64,000 nt of DNA from Methylobacillus flagellatus (GCF_005502435.1 NZ_SCOU01000003.1:62001-126000), one strand, 5' to 3'; positions 23,620 through 32,851 are shown, counted from the stretch's first letter. Translations and numbers: made by a program. The notes: generated by a model not told the origin, from the sequence alone.

Positions 23620-24003
23620 ATGCCTACGCATAAACGCTATGAATTCTCGGTGCAGGTTGAAACAGCGTTTTTGGCCGAGCAGTCCGATGTTGAACAGAAC
23701 CGTTATGCCTTTGCCTACACGGTCACCGTGACCAATGTGGGCACGGTGGCTGCGCAGCTGATCAGCCGTCACTGGGTCATCACCGATGCCCATGACGACG
23801 TCAACGAGGTGCGCGGTTTGGGCGTGGTCGGTGAGCAACCACTGCTGAAGCCGGGTGAACAGTTCCAGTACACCAGCGGTTCGGTGATCGCCACCCCCAG
23901 CGGCACCATGCAAGGCACTTATTACCTCACCGCAGAAGACGGCACCCAGTTCGAAGCCGCCATCGCGCAGTTCGAGCTGACCATGCCGCGCGTCCTGCAC
24001 TAG
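23620..24003 (+). CDS. apaG: ApaG protein
   Basis: A 127-residue single-domain ApaG (DUF525) protein with an immunoglobulin-like fold. The core is YAFAYTVTVTNVGTVAAQLISRHWVITD, VRGLGVVGEQPLLKPGE, FQYTSGSVIATPSGTMQGTYY. ApaG has been linked to Co/Mg handling and to Ap4A metabolism through its operon in enterobacteria, but its activity is not settled. It is 9 bp from thiG and 6 bp from mltA, suggesting one transcript. Confidence 0.93.
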   Translation: MPTHKRYEFSVQVETAFLAEQSDVEQNRYAFAYTVTVTNVGTVAAQLISRHWVITDAHDDVNEVRGLGVVGEQPLLKPGEQFQYTSGSVIATPSGTMQGTYYLTAEDGTQFEAAIAQFELTMPRVLH

Positions 24004-24009
24004 GATACG

Positions 24010-25287
24010 ATGCGTCTACCCCTGCTAGTCTGTCTGGTCTTGCTGCAAACCGCCTGCGGCCAGCAAGCCGTCAAGCCCGTCGCTCCGCCTCCCAGCCCGC
24101 CAGTCCAGACCAGCCCTGCAACGCCGCCAGCGGCTCAGGGCGAGCTCCCTCCCGTGCAGACCCCGGTGGAGGGTGGCAAGCCGGTGATCCAGCCCCAGCC
24201 TGTAGACAGCGTCAAGGCGGTCGATTACACCACCTTGCAGGCCGCCAGTTGGGAGCAGATGGAAGGCTTGCAGCAGGACGATCTGCGTCAGGCTTGGCCG
24301 GCCTGGCTGCAAAGCTGCAGCACGCTGGTCAACCGCGCTGCCTGGAAAGCGGTGTGCGAAAGATCCGCCCAGCTCAATCCGCGCAGCAGTGCCGCTATCC
24401 AGAGTTTTCTGCGTCAGCATTTCGATGTTTACCGCGCCACCAATGTGGACGGCAGCGACACCGGCCTAATCACCGGCTACTACCAGCCCTTGCTCAAAGG
24501 CAGCCGTAAAGCCACCGAGCGTTATCGTTACCCGCTGTACAGCCGCCCCACTGATCTCATCACGGTGGAGCTGGGTGAGCTGTATCCGGAGCTGGCCAAC
24601 AAGCGTGTGCGTGGCCGTCTGGTGGACGGCAAGCTGCTGCCCTATTACCCGCGCAGCGACATCGAAGCGCCTGCTGCGCCACTGCGCGGCCTGGAATTCA
24701 TGTGGGTGGATGACATCATCGACCTGTTCTTCCTGCAGGTGCAGGGCTCGGGCATCATCCAGCTGGAATCGGGCGAACGTGTGCCCGTGGGCTATGCCGA
24801 TCAGAACGGCTACAGCTATCAGTCCATAGGCAGGGTGCTGGTCGAGCGCGGCGAGATGACGCTGGAACAGGCGTCCATGCAGAGCATCAAGCAGTGGGGA
24901 CGCAACAATCCGGACAAGCTGCGCGAGTTGCTCAACCAGAACCCGAGTTATGTGTTCTTCCGTGAACTGCCGCCCGGTCTGCCCGGCCCGCTAGGTGCCT
25001 TGGGCGTGCCCATCGCCGCGCAGCGCAGTGTGGCGGTGGACCCGCGTTACATTCCACTGGGCGCCCCGCTGTTCCTGTCCACGACCCAGCCCAACAGCAG
25101 TCAGGCGTTGCGCCAGCTGATGCTGGCACAGGACACGGGCGGTGCCATCAAAGGTGGCGTACGGGCTGACTTCTACTGGGGTGCGGGTGCAGAAGCGGGT
25201 CAGCGCGCGGGTGCCATGAAGCAGTCGGGCAAGATCTGGGTGTTGCTGCCCAAAGGCTTCAAGTTGCGCGCTGCCAGCGCCAACTGA
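24010..25287 (+). CDS. mltA: Membrane-bound lytic murein transglycosylase A
   Basis: MltA cleaves peptidoglycan glycan strands to 1,6-anhydro products. The 425-residue precursor starts with a lipoprotein signal (LLVCLVLLQTAC), followed by a Pro/Ala-rich linker. It then has the MltA domain (TGYYQPLLKGSRKATERYRYPLYSRP, FFLQVQGSGIIQLESG) and the C-terminal 3D domain AQDTGGAIKGGVRADFYWG with the catalytic aspartates. Outer-membrane location is inferred from the lipobox and the lack of an Asp at position +2. It is the last gene of the thiS-thiG-apaG run. Confidence 0.95.
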   Translation: MRLPLLVCLVLLQTACGQQAVKPVAPPPSPPVQTSPATPPAAQGELPPVQTPVEGGKPVIQPQPVDSVKAVDYTTLQAASWEQMEGLQQDDLRQAWPAWLQSCSTLVNRAAWKAVCERSAQLNPRSSAAIQSFLRQHFDVYRATNVDGSDTGLITGYYQPLLKGSRKATERYRYPLYSRPTDLITVELGELYPELANKRVRGRLVDGKLLPYYPRSDIEAPAAPLRGLEFMWVDDIIDLFFLQVQGSGIIQLESGERVPVGYADQNGYSYQSIGRVLVERGEMTLEQASMQSIKQWGRNNPDKLRELLNQNPSYVFFRELPPGLPGPLGALGVPIAAQRSVAVDPRYIPLGAPLFLSTTQPNSSQALRQLMLAQDTGGAIKGGVRADFYWGAGAEAGQRAGAMKQSGKIWVLLPKGFKLRAASAN

Positions 25288-25319
25288 ACCGCCTAAGCTC
25301 AGTTAGGTTTGAGCGGTTC
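25286..25319 (+). terminator. Possible nested-stem terminator after mltA
   Basis: GAACCGC (25286-25292) pairs with GCGGTTC (25313-25319), and an inner CCTAA-GCTCAG-TTAGG hairpin lies between. The outer stem overlaps the mltA stop codon. No clear T tract follows, so termination is uncertain. Confidence 0.4.
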
Positions 25320-25391
25320 TCACATCAGGTTCATATCAGGTCCCGGCTTCTCGCCTTCGCCTGTCATTTCTGACAATCCTTGTAGCACTCG

Positions 25392-26168
25392 CTAGTGCGT
25401 TGCATCCCACACGTAGATATCCATGGCTAGCAAGCCGTAGGTGGTTTCCGGCTGTATGCGTCGCGGCACACCTTGCCCGCTGCCCAGGCCCACAAACAAC
25501 GGTAACAGATGGTCGTCCTGCGGATGCGCACGCACCCCTTGCGGGCAACGCTGACGGTAATCCAGCAGGCTAGTCATGTCCTGTTCCGCGATCTTCCCCG
25601 CCATCCAGTCACTGAACAAAGGCACATAGTCGAGCGCCGCCTGGTCGCGGCTGCCGCCCGAAAAGTCGCGCAGATTATGGGTGATGGCGCCAGAGCACAG
25701 GATCAGCACCTTGTCGGTATGCAGTGCACGCAGCGCTTGTCCCAAGGCATAGTGGGCTGCAGGCCCGGCCTGCCCCTGCATGGAAAGCTGGGTGACCGGG
25801 ATATCGGCCTCCGGGTACATCATCATCAGCGGCACCCAGGCGCCATGATCCAGACCGCGGCTGGCATCCAGCGTCACGGCAATATCCGCTTGCTGTAACA
25901 AGCCCGCGACCTTGCGGGCCAGCGCAGGGGCGCCCGGCGCCGGATATTGCAAGGCGTACAGCGGTTTGGGGAACCCGTAAAAATCGTGGATGGTGTCTGG
26001 CGTGGCGGTCACCGAAACCTGTGGCTGAGCGGTATCCCAGTGCGCGGAGATCACCAGAATGGCAGCAGGCCGCTCCAGTTCAGCGGCCAGCGCTGCCAGT
26101 GCCTGGCCCGTCTTGCCGGGCTCCAGCGCCAGCGTGGGCGCGCCGTGAGAAACGAATAAGGTGGTCAT
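25392..26168 (-). CDS. ygiD: LigB-family extradiol dioxygenase (YgiD-type)
   Basis: A 258-residue class III extradiol dioxygenase related to E. coli YgiD and plant 4,5-DOPA dioxygenase. Non-heme iron ligands are apparent in FVSHGAPTLAL near residue 8, ISAHWDTAQP near residue 42, and GLDHGAWVPLMMMYP near residue 108. The native substrate is unknown. The ATG at 26168 (MTTLFVSHGAP) is preferred over one three codons upstream. Purine-rich direct repeats ending in TAAAGAAAAG lie just upstream at about 26190-26216. Confidence 0.88.
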   Translation of the reverse strand: MTTLFVSHGAPTLALEPGKTGQALAALAAELERPAAILVISAHWDTAQPQVSVTATPDTIHDFYGFPKPLYALQYPAPGAPALARKVAGLLQQADIAVTLDASRGLDHGAWVPLMMMYPEADIPVTQLSMQGQAGPAAHYALGQALRALHTDKVLILCSGAITHNLRDFSGGSRDQAALDYVPLFSDWMAGKIAEQDMTSLLDYRQRCPQGVRAHPQDDHLLPLFVGLGSGQGVPRRIQPETTYGLLAMDIYVWDATH

Positions 26169-26402
26169 GGCCGCCATTGTAAAGGCAAGACCTAAAGAAA
26201 AGACTTAAAGAAAAGGCGTGCTACAAGGCCAACCCAATGCTGCCGGGATCTGGCGGTCATCATGCAGGCGGAGGTGTGGTGATGCGCGCTGCGGCATGAA
26301 GAGCTGCCGGATTGATATCTCGTATTGAGATCTAAGGTGCCGACCATCTCATCGGTCGGCCAGAGTGCGGAATCAGGGAATTAAAACGGGAGTCTACAAA
26401 CG

Positions 26403-26426
26403 AAAACGGGAGCCTGAGCTCCCGTT
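26403..26426 (-). terminator. Rho-independent terminator after pqqA
   Basis: AACGGGAGC pairs with GCTCCCGTT around a 4-base loop at 26405-26426, and a short T run follows when read leftward. It ends about 20 bp after the pqqA stop, so pqqA has its own short transcript. Confidence 0.8.
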
Positions 26427-26445
26427 GCATGACGATGCGATCGAA

Positions 26446-26517
26446 TTAACGATTGCAAACGTACATGGTAACTTCAAAACCGAAACGCATTTCAGTAGCA
26501 GCTGGCTTGGTCCACAT
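26446..26517 (-). CDS. pqqA: PQQ precursor peptide PqqA
   Basis: A 23-residue peptide beginning [19 protein letters not shown]. PqqA is the ribosomal substrate from which Glu and Tyr are cross-linked and excised to form pyrroloquinoline quinone. The conserved core is complete, with Glu15 and Tyr19 in the ExxxY spacing. AAGGAG lies 7 nt before the ATG. The gene sits alone between ygiD and lplT with its own terminator; no pqqB, C, D or E is within the window. Methylotrophs can carry several pqqA copies, and this would be an unlinked one. PQQ is needed by methanol and other quinoprotein dehydrogenases. Confidence 0.95.
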   Translation of the reverse strand: MWTKPAATEMRFGFEVTMYVCNR

Positions 26518-26618
26518 GATGAATCTCCTTAGTTTTAGATTTCGTCCCGCATTTGCGAATCGCAACTGCATTACGTGAGTAGTACTTTACTGCCAGCCGG
26601 ATTTAATCACGTGCCTAA

Positions 26619-26640
26619 ACTCATGAATGGCTACTCATGA
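26619..26640. promoter_or_regulatory. Paired ACTCATGA direct repeat upstream of pqqA
   Basis: ACTCATGA occurs at 26619-26626 and 26633-26640, 14 bp apart start to start and about 100-120 bp upstream of the pqqA start. A CACGTG palindrome lies at 26608-26613. The arrangement could bind an activator; no known motif is matched. Confidence 0.35.
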
Positions 26641-26666
26641 TTTTCATTAGATTGCGGGCACACTCG

Positions 26667-27899
26667 CTAAGCGTTTCTGCCTGCAGCGCGCCATCTTGCA
26701 AACGATAATACGCTGATGGCGACCAGCACCACTGCCCCCACAGCCAGGGTCGAGGTGCTGATGCTGGCCCCCTGTTTGTGCATCAGCGTGTACATGCCCA
26801 GCATGCCCAGCATGCAGAAGTTCTCGCACAGGTTCTGCACGGCGATGGCATGCCCGGCGCCTACGCTTTCATGACCGCGTTCCTGCAGCAGCGCATTCAG
26901 TGGCACCACATAAAAGCCGCCACAGGCGCCTGTGATGATGAGGAGGGTGATGGCCAGTGACAGCTGGTCTACCAGCGAAAACGCCATGATCAGGCCGCCG
27001 ATCAGCAAGCCGGCAGGCAAGGCGCGGTTCACCGTGGCCAGCGTCACGTAGCGCGCAGCAGCAGCAGCGCCCACGGCGATGCCGATGGCGACCACACCAC
27101 TCAGGTTGGCGGCCGTGCTCAGTGCCTGCGCGTTATCGGTGATCAGCAAGGTGGCCGGTACCCAGGCCACCAGCAGGAAGCGCAAGGTGCTGCCTGCTCC
27201 CCAAAAGATGCTGGTGCCCAGTAGCGAGAAACGCGCATCGGCATTGCCGAACAGCGTGCGCAGCGCGATCAGAAAATCCTTGAGCAGCGCTTTGACTGAC
27301 AACTGTTGCAGCGGATGCGCCGCTGGCAGGCGCGGGATCAGCAGATTGATCAGCGCCGCCAGCAGGTAACAGGTGGTGATGGCCATCAGCGCGCCTTGCA
27401 CCGATTGCCCGGCCAACCAGCCGCCCAGCACGGCGCCCAGCAGGATGGCGACGATGGTGGAGCCTTCCATCATGCTGTTGGCCTTGACCAGTTTGTCGGT
27501 GCTGACCAGCTCGCACAGGATGCCGTACTTGGCGGGTGAATAGGCCGCCGCTCCCAGCCCCACCATGGCGTAGGCAAGCAGTGGGTTAAGCCCGCACAGC
27601 ATGCCTGCTGCACCGATGAATTTCATGCTGTTGGCCAGCATCATCACGCGGCCTTTGGGCAGGCTGTCAGCGAATGGCCCGACGAAGGGCGCCAGCAGGA
27701 TGAAGGCCAGCACAAAGAATTCCTGCAGCAGCGGTAACTGCCAGGCAGGTGCAGTCTGCGACCGCAGCAAGGCGATGGCAGCGAACAGCAGGGCGTTGTC
27801 GGCCAGTGCCGACAGGAACTGGGCGATCAGCACGGCGACCATGCCGCGTGTCAGCAGTGGTCTTGCATCCACCTGCCCGGGGATCAAACTGGCTTGCAT
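26667..27899 (-). CDS. lplT: Lysophospholipid transporter LplT
   Basis: A 410-residue major facilitator with about 12 membrane helices. LplT flips lysophosphatidylethanolamine from the outer to the inner face of the cytoplasmic membrane for reacylation by Aas. Family features are GMVAVLIAQFLSALADNALLFA at the N-terminus, FAPFVGPFADSLPKGRVM-like loop 2-3 and AYSPAKYGILCELV. The ATG at 27899 follows AAGGAA by 7 nt. The adjacent aas gene ends 57 bp upstream on the same strand, which supports the assignment. Confidence 0.9.
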   Translation of the reverse strand: MQASLIPGQVDARPLLTRGMVAVLIAQFLSALADNALLFAAIALLRSQTAPAWQLPLLQEFFVLAFILLAPFVGPFADSLPKGRVMMLANSMKFIGAAGMLCGLNPLLAYAMVGLGAAAYSPAKYGILCELVSTDKLVKANSMMEGSTIVAILLGAVLGGWLAGQSVQGALMAITTCYLLAALINLLIPRLPAAHPLQQLSVKALLKDFLIALRTLFGNADARFSLLGTSIFWGAGSTLRFLLVAWVPATLLITDNAQALSTAANLSGVVAIGIAVGAAAAARYVTLATVNRALPAGLLIGGLIMAFSLVDQLSLAITLLIITGACGGFYVVPLNALLQERGHESVGAGHAIAVQNLCENFCMLGMLGMYTLMHKQGASISTSTLAVGAVVLVAISVLSFARWRAAGRNA

Positions 27900-27956
27900 G
27901 CAGGGTTCCTTTTCAATCGCGCTATGTTTCTGATGGGTGTTTGCGGTGACACCGCG

Positions 27957-30107
27957 TCAATGCTGTGATTCTGCCAGCAATTTGAGCGCGACATAATCGA
28001 TCTTGCCGGTGCCTAGCAAGGGCAATTCCTTGACCAGGATGACGCGGCGTGCCACCGCGATCTCCGGGCTGCCCAGCTGGCGCGCCGTGGTTTGTAAAGC
28101 CTCGCGTGTGAGCTGGGCGTCCGTGGTGAACAGCAGGATGGTCTCGCCGCGCTGCGCATCAGGCTGAGTGCTGGCGGCATGCTGGTGCTCGGGTGAGGCA
28201 TGCACGGCGATCTGTTCCACCACTTCCAGCGACACCATCTCCCCGGCGATCTTGGCAAAGCGTTTGACCCGGCCCAGGATATGCACATAGCCCTGATCAT
28301 CGACCTCCACGATGTCGCCGGTGTTGTACCAGCCCGCATGTTCAGTGTGACCGTCCAATATGGCAGCGGTGGGATGCAGGCGCGCCGGGTGATCATAGAA
28401 GTAATAACCCAGCATCACGTTGGGGCCATGCACATGCAGCAGTCCACCGCGGGTGATGCCGGGGACGGTCAGCAGCTGATACTGCATGCCGGGCATCAAG
28501 CGCCCTACGCTGCCGGCGCGCTGCGCCATCGGTGTGTTCACCGCCAGCACCGGCGCGCACTCGGTAGCGCCATACCCTTCCAGGATGCGGATGCCGAACT
28601 TGTCCATCCATTGTTGTTTGACGCTATCGGCCAGCTTTTCTGCACCCGCCACCACATAGCGCAGGCGATTGAAATCATAGGGATGCGCGAACTTGCCATA
28701 GTGAGCGAGGAAGGTGCTGGTGCCGAACAGCACCGTGCAGTTGCGGTCGTAGATGACCTCCGGGATCACGCGGTAATGCAGCGGCGAGGGGTAGAGCATC
28801 AATCCGGCCCCTGACAGCACCGGCAGGATGGCCCCGGCCGTGAAGCCGAAAGCGTGGAACAGCGGCAGCGCCATGAAGAACTTGTCGTGTGGCGAGAACT
28901 CGATCACGGCGCGTATCTGGGTCACGTTGCTGAGGATGTTGCGATGTGACAGCACCACGCCTTTGGGCTTGCCTTCCGAGCCGGAGGTGAACAGCACCAC
29001 AGCGGGCGCATCGGCGCTGGTGGGGATGCTGACCTGCTGCGGCCGCCACAGCGCGTAGCCCAGCAACCAGAGCTTGTCTGGCAGCGTGAAGCGCGCGCGC
29101 AGGTCTTCCAGATAGACCAGTTGCACATCTGGGATGGCCGCCACCATCTCGGTCAGCTTGGCGGCTTCCAGGAACTGGCGCGAGGTGAGGATGACGCGGA
29201 TACCGGCCGTGACGCAGGCACTGTGCATGCCTTGCGCGCCCGCCGTGTAGTTGAGCATGGCAGGCACACGCTGCACGGCGCTCATGCCGTAGATCAGGCC
29301 TACCGTGCTGTTGAGGTTGGGCATCAGCACACCCAGCGTGTCGCCGGGCTGACTGATCTTGCTGACCAGACGCGCCAGTGCCAGCGATTTTTTCAGCAGG
29401 CTGCCATAGCTGTCGCGGGTCTGGCGTATGTCTTCCATGACCTGACGGCGGCGGCCATGCAGGCGGATGGTTTGCAGCAAGGCACTGAACAGGGTGTGCT
29501 CGCTGTGCCCCGTGGCCAGCATGCGCTGCATCAGTTGCTGCATGGCGTCGCCTGCCAGTTTGCGGCGCAATTTGGAGTTGGCCGCTTCCGGCATGGCGAT
29601 CTGTTCTTGCGCTTGTATGTACAGCGAGATCTTGGGAAACACCGGTCTGGGGAAGGCGCGGTCCAGGCGGCCATAGATGGAACAGGCGGCGCCCTCGACG
29701 CGTACCGGCACGATCTGCGCGCCGGTCTTGGCCGCGATGAAGCCCGGCCCTTCGTACACTTTCATCAGGCTGCCTGTGGTGCTGATGCGGCCTTCGGGGA
29801 AAATCACCACCGCTTCCCCGCTGTCCACCAGCTTGAGGATCTTCTTGATGCCCAGCGCACTGGTCTGGTCCACGGCAAGGTAGGGCACGTAACGGAATAT
29901 CTGCCGGAACAGCCAGTTATCCAGCACGGTGGTATGGATGACGAAGGTAGCGCGGAACGGCAGGAACAGGCCGATCAGCAAGCCGTCCAGATAGGATTGA
30001 TGATTGGCGATGACCAGCACCTTGCCTTGCTGCGGCAAATGCTGCTCGCCATGCACCTCTATCCTGAACAGCAGGCGGCACAAGCCGCGCAACAGGGTCC
30101 TCATCAT
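27957..30107 (-). CDS. aas: Bifunctional 2-acylglycerophosphoethanolamine acyltransferase / acyl-ACP synthetase
   Basis: Aas reacylates lysophospholipids at the inner membrane. The 716-residue product, close to the 719 of E. coli Aas, has an N-terminal PlsC-type acyltransferase domain with NHQSYLDG (the HX4D motif) near residue 35 and FPEGRISTTG near residue 105. A C-terminal adenylating domain has VVLFTSGSEGKPKGVVLSH, GYGATECAPV and YNTGDIVEVDDQGY. The ATG at 30107 has GAGGAGG just upstream, and a second ATG follows at once; the frame stays open to 30161 without support. lplT follows 57 bp downstream, the usual functional pair. Confidence 0.93.
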   Translation of the reverse strand: MMRTLLRGLCRLLFRIEVHGEQHLPQQGKVLVIANHQSYLDGLLIGLFLPFRATFVIHTTVLDNWLFRQIFRYVPYLAVDQTSALGIKKILKLVDSGEAVVIFPEGRISTTGSLMKVYEGPGFIAAKTGAQIVPVRVEGAACSIYGRLDRAFPRPVFPKISLYIQAQEQIAMPEAANSKLRRKLAGDAMQQLMQRMLATGHSEHTLFSALLQTIRLHGRRRQVMEDIRQTRDSYGSLLKKSLALARLVSKISQPGDTLGVLMPNLNSTVGLIYGMSAVQRVPAMLNYTAGAQGMHSACVTAGIRVILTSRQFLEAAKLTEMVAAIPDVQLVYLEDLRARFTLPDKLWLLGYALWRPQQVSIPTSADAPAVVLFTSGSEGKPKGVVLSHRNILSNVTQIRAVIEFSPHDKFFMALPLFHAFGFTAGAILPVLSGAGLMLYPSPLHYRVIPEVIYDRNCTVLFGTSTFLAHYGKFAHPYDFNRLRYVVAGAEKLADSVKQQWMDKFGIRILEGYGATECAPVLAVNTPMAQRAGSVGRLMPGMQYQLLTVPGITRGGLLHVHGPNVMLGYYFYDHPARLHPTAAILDGHTEHAGWYNTGDIVEVDDQGYVHILGRVKRFAKIAGEMVSLEVVEQIAVHASPEHQHAASTQPDAQRGETILLFTTDAQLTREALQTTARQLGSPEIAVARRVILVKELPLLGTGKIDYVALKLLAESQH

Positions 30108-30433
30108 GCGTCCTCCTCGCAACCTTGTTTTTTTATCTTGAATTAATCGAGTGTTGCTCAATATAACCTAGCACGCACTTCAAGGCGGAGCAGTTGTGCC
30201 TTGCAGAGCGGAATTGCGTTGTTCAGCCAACTTTTTTGCTGAAGGCCAGTCAACTGAGCGGTACATTGCAGCATGCCGACGCGTCATCCATGTGTTTATC
30301 CATGCTTGAACATCGGCACGCTGACATCACATTGTAAAAATCTATCAATACGATATTTACATTCAATTTCACTAAAGACATGCCCCGGCATACAATCGCT
30401 GTTCATTTTTAACCAACCACGGAGTATCTGACT
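30108..30433. other. Divergent intergenic region aas/ahpC
   Basis: About 326 bp with no convincing ORF. It is AT-rich near 30120-30170 and 30330-30370, which could hold the promoters for aas (leftward) and ahpC (rightward). I do not see an OxyR-type ATAG/CTAT array clear enough to call. Confidence 0.5.
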
Positions 30434-31000
30434 ATGAGTTCTTTGATCAACACCCAAGTGGCCCCTTTTAGCGCCAATGCCTTCCACAACGGCAAGTTCA
30501 TCACCGTGAGCGACGCAGACCTGCGTGGCAAGTGGTCTGTGGTGATCTTCATGCCAGCCGCGTTCACCTTCAACTGCCCTACCGAAGTTGAAGATGCGGC
30601 TGACAACTATGCCGAATTCCAGAAGGCTGGTGCCGAAGTGTACATCGTCACCACCGATACCCAGTTCTCGCACAAGGTCTGGCACGAAACCTCCCCAGCC
30701 GTGGGCAAGGCCAAGTTCCCGCTGGTCGGCGACCCGACCCATCAGCTGACCCGTGCTTTCCATGTGCACATTGAAGAAGAAGGCCTGGCACTGCGCGGCA
30801 CCTTCATCATCAATCCGGATGGCGTGATCAAGACCGCAGAAATCCACGACAACGCCATCGCGCGTGACGTGCACGAAACCCTGCGCAAGCTGAAGGCTGC
30901 GCAATATGTGGCCAACAACCCAGGTCAAGTGTGCCCAGCCAAGTGGAAGGAAGGCGAAAAGACGCTGACCCCATCCCTGGATCTGGTCGGCAAGATCTAA
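30434..31000 (+). CDS. ahpC: Alkyl hydroperoxide reductase subunit C (2-Cys peroxiredoxin)
   Basis: AhpC reduces H2O2, organic peroxides and peroxynitrite. The 188-residue protein has the peroxidatic site AAFTFNCPTEVED with Cys48 and the resolving site GQVCPAKWKEG near residue 168. The C-terminus KTLTPSLDLVGKI matches the AhpC subfamily. The usual PADFTFVCP reads PAAFTFNCP here, a mild departure. An ACGGAG ribosome site precedes the ATG at 30434. ahpF follows after 264 bp with a hairpin between, so levels of the two can differ. Confidence 0.96.
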   Translation: MSSLINTQVAPFSANAFHNGKFITVSDADLRGKWSVVIFMPAAFTFNCPTEVEDAADNYAEFQKAGAEVYIVTTDTQFSHKVWHETSPAVGKAKFPLVGDPTHQLTRAFHVHIEEEGLALRGTFIINPDGVIKTAEIHDNAIARDVHETLRKLKAAQYVANNPGQVCPAKWKEGEKTLTPSLDLVGKI

Positions 31001-31049
31001 GGCGGCTGATGCCTGTCTGATGAAAGACAGTAGCGATATGTAGTCACAA

Positions 31050-31074
31050 GACGCCCCTGCTGCGGCAGGGCGTC
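31050..31074 (+). terminator. Hairpin between ahpC and ahpF
   Basis: GACGCCCCTGC pairs with GCAGGGCGTC around TGCG, with one bulged C. It lies 50 bp after ahpC. No T tract follows, so it is more likely a partial terminator or transcript stabiliser than a full stop. Confidence 0.5.
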
Positions 31075-31151
31075 GAGTACAGGGCATAGGCGTATCAGCC
31101 CGTGTCCTGCCCTCGACGCGATCCCCCTGTGAATTTTTTGAACATCGGCCT

Positions 31152-31247
31152 GCACCCAGGGTGCAAGGCGCAGGGTGTTTGCACGCTGAATTTATGCTTT
31201 AACAGTTGCTTGAAACGCTTGCTTGAAACACTAGGGTGCTTGCACCC
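31152..31247. promoter_or_regulatory. Cluster of palindromes and direct repeats upstream of ahpF
   Basis: GCACCC-A-GGGTGC occurs at 31152-31164 and the reversed arrangement GGGTGC-TT-GCACCC at 31234-31247. Between them AGGGTGTTTGCACGC repeats the second motif with two changes, and a 13-bp tandem TTGCTTGAAACGC/TTGCTTGAAACAC occupies 31206-31231. The cluster ends 17 bp before the ahpF ATG. It may bind a regulator of ahpF separately from ahpC. Confidence 0.5.
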
Positions 31248-31264
31248 AGTCATTGGAGAACACC

Positions 31265-32803
31265 ATGCTCGACGATACCCTCAAGACCCAGTTGCAGACT
31301 TATTTAGGCATGCTGCGCCAGCCGATCCGCCTGATCGCTTCGTTGGATAACAGCGCCAATGCCACCGAAATGCGCGGCCTGCTGGAGCAGATCGCCAGCC
31401 TGTCCGACAAGGTCAGCTTTGATGCCAGCGGTGAGGATGCGCGCAAGCCATCGTTCGTGATCGCCCGCGAAGGCGAGACCGAGGGCGTGCGCTTTGCCGC
31501 CATCCCCATGGGACATGAATTCACTTCGCTGGTGCTGGCCTTGCTGTGGACCGGCGGCCATCCGCCCAAGGTGGAGGCCGAGGTGATCGAGCAGATCAAG
31601 GCGCTGGACGGCGATTTCAGCTTCGAGGTGTACATGAGCCTGTCCTGCCATAACTGCCCGGACGTGGTGCAGGCCACGGCCTTGATGGCCATCCTCAATC
31701 CCAAGGTGAAGACCACCGTCATCGACGGTGCGCTGTTCCAGGACGAGGTCAACGGCCGCAACATCATGGCCGTGCCGACCACTTACCTGAACGGCGAGCC
31801 ATTCGGTTCCGGTCGCATGACGGTGGAAGAGTTCCTCGCCAAGCTGGACACCGGTGCGGTGGCACGTGAAGCCGCCAAGCTGGACAAGAAAGCGCCATTC
31901 GACGTGCTCATCGTCGGTGGTGGCCCGGCGGGCGCATCGGCGGCGATCTATGCGGCCCGTAAAGGCATACGCACCGGCATCGTGGCCGAGCGTTTTGGTG
32001 GACAGGTGATGGACACGCTAGGCATCGAGAACTTCGTCTCGGTCAAGGAAACCGAAGGTCCCAAGCTGGTGGCCGCGCTGGAAGAACACGTGCGCAGTTA
32101 CGAGGTGGACATCATCAACCTGCAGCGTGCGGAATCGCTCAAGCGTGACGAACTGATCGAGATCAAGCTGGAAAGCGGCGCCACCCTCAAGAGCAAGACG
32201 GTGATCATCGCCACCGGTGCACGCTGGAAAGAACTCAACGTGCCGGGTGAGCGCGAGTACCGCGGCAAGGGCGTTGCCTACTGCCCGCACTGCGACGGCC
32301 CCTTGTTCAAGGGCAAGAGCGTGGCCGTGATCGGCGGTGGCAACTCCGGCGTGGAAGCTGCCATCGACCTGGCCGGTATCGTCGGCCACGTCACCCTGAT
32401 CGAGTACGACACCAAGTTGCGTGCGGATGCCGTGCTTCAGAACAAGCTGTTCAGCCTGCCCAACGTGACCGTGGTGATCAACGCGCAGACCACCGAGGTG
32501 ACCGGTGCAGACAAGGTCAACGGCCTGATCTACAAGGATCGCGCCACTGGCCTCGATCACAAGCTGGAGCTGGAAGGCGTGTTCGTGCAGATCGGCTTGC
32601 TGCCCAACACCGACTGGCTCAAGGGTACGGTGGAGCTCAGCAAGTTCGGCGAGATCAAGGTCGACTCACATGGCCAGACCTCGCTGCCCGGCGTGTTCGC
32701 CGCCGGTGACGTGACCACGGTGCCCTACAAGCAGATCATCATCGCCATGGGTGAAGGCTCCAAGGCTTCGCTGGGCGCGTTCGATTATCTGATCCGTCAG
32801 TAA
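31265..32803 (+). CDS. ahpF: Alkyl hydroperoxide reductase subunit F
   Basis: AhpF is the NADH-dependent flavoprotein disulfide reductase that regenerates AhpC. The 512-residue protein has an N-terminal double thioredoxin-fold domain with LSCHNCPDV (Cys128/Cys131). It also has the FAD motif [17 protein letters not shown] near residue 215, the redox-active CPHCDGPLF (Cys340/Cys343), the NAD motif [17 protein letters not shown] and the terminal [18 protein letters not shown] 31265 follows GGAG; a TTG four codons upstream is less likely. A bidirectional terminator follows at 32852-32880. Confidence 0.97.
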   Translation: MLDDTLKTQLQTYLGMLRQPIRLIASLDNSANATEMRGLLEQIASLSDKVSFDASGEDARKPSFVIAREGETEGVRFAAIPMGHEFTSLVLALLWTGGHPPKVEAEVIEQIKALDGDFSFEVYMSLSCHNCPDVVQATALMAILNPKVKTTVIDGALFQDEVNGRNIMAVPTTYLNGEPFGSGRMTVEEFLAKLDTGAVAREAAKLDKKAPFDVLIVGGGPAGASAAIYAARKGIRTGIVAERFGGQVMDTLGIENFVSVKETEGPKLVAALEEHVRSYEVDIINLQRAESLKRDELIEIKLESGATLKSKTVIIATGARWKELNVPGEREYRGKGVAYCPHCDGPLFKGKSVAVIGGGNSGVEAAIDLAGIVGHVTLIEYDTKLRADAVLQNKLFSLPNVTVVINAQTTEVTGADKVNGLIYKDRATGLDHKLELEGVFVQIGLLPNTDWLKGTVELSKFGEIKVDSHGQTSLPGVFAAGDVTTVPYKQIIIAMGEGSKASLGAFDYLIRQ

Positions 32804-32851
32804 GGGATTGACCCGTAGCGCTGTTGGGTCGTGACTAAAATAGTCGTGAAT

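Noticed and set aside
26190-26216. Purine-rich direct repeat upstream of ygiD as a regulator site
   Set aside because: Simple-sequence similarity (TAAAGAAAAG twice) with no palindrome; too weak to call separately.
30250-30433. OxyR binding site upstream of ahpC
   Set aside because: The ATAG-N-CTAT pattern with four spaced half-sites cannot be made out; only scattered AT-rich similarity is present.
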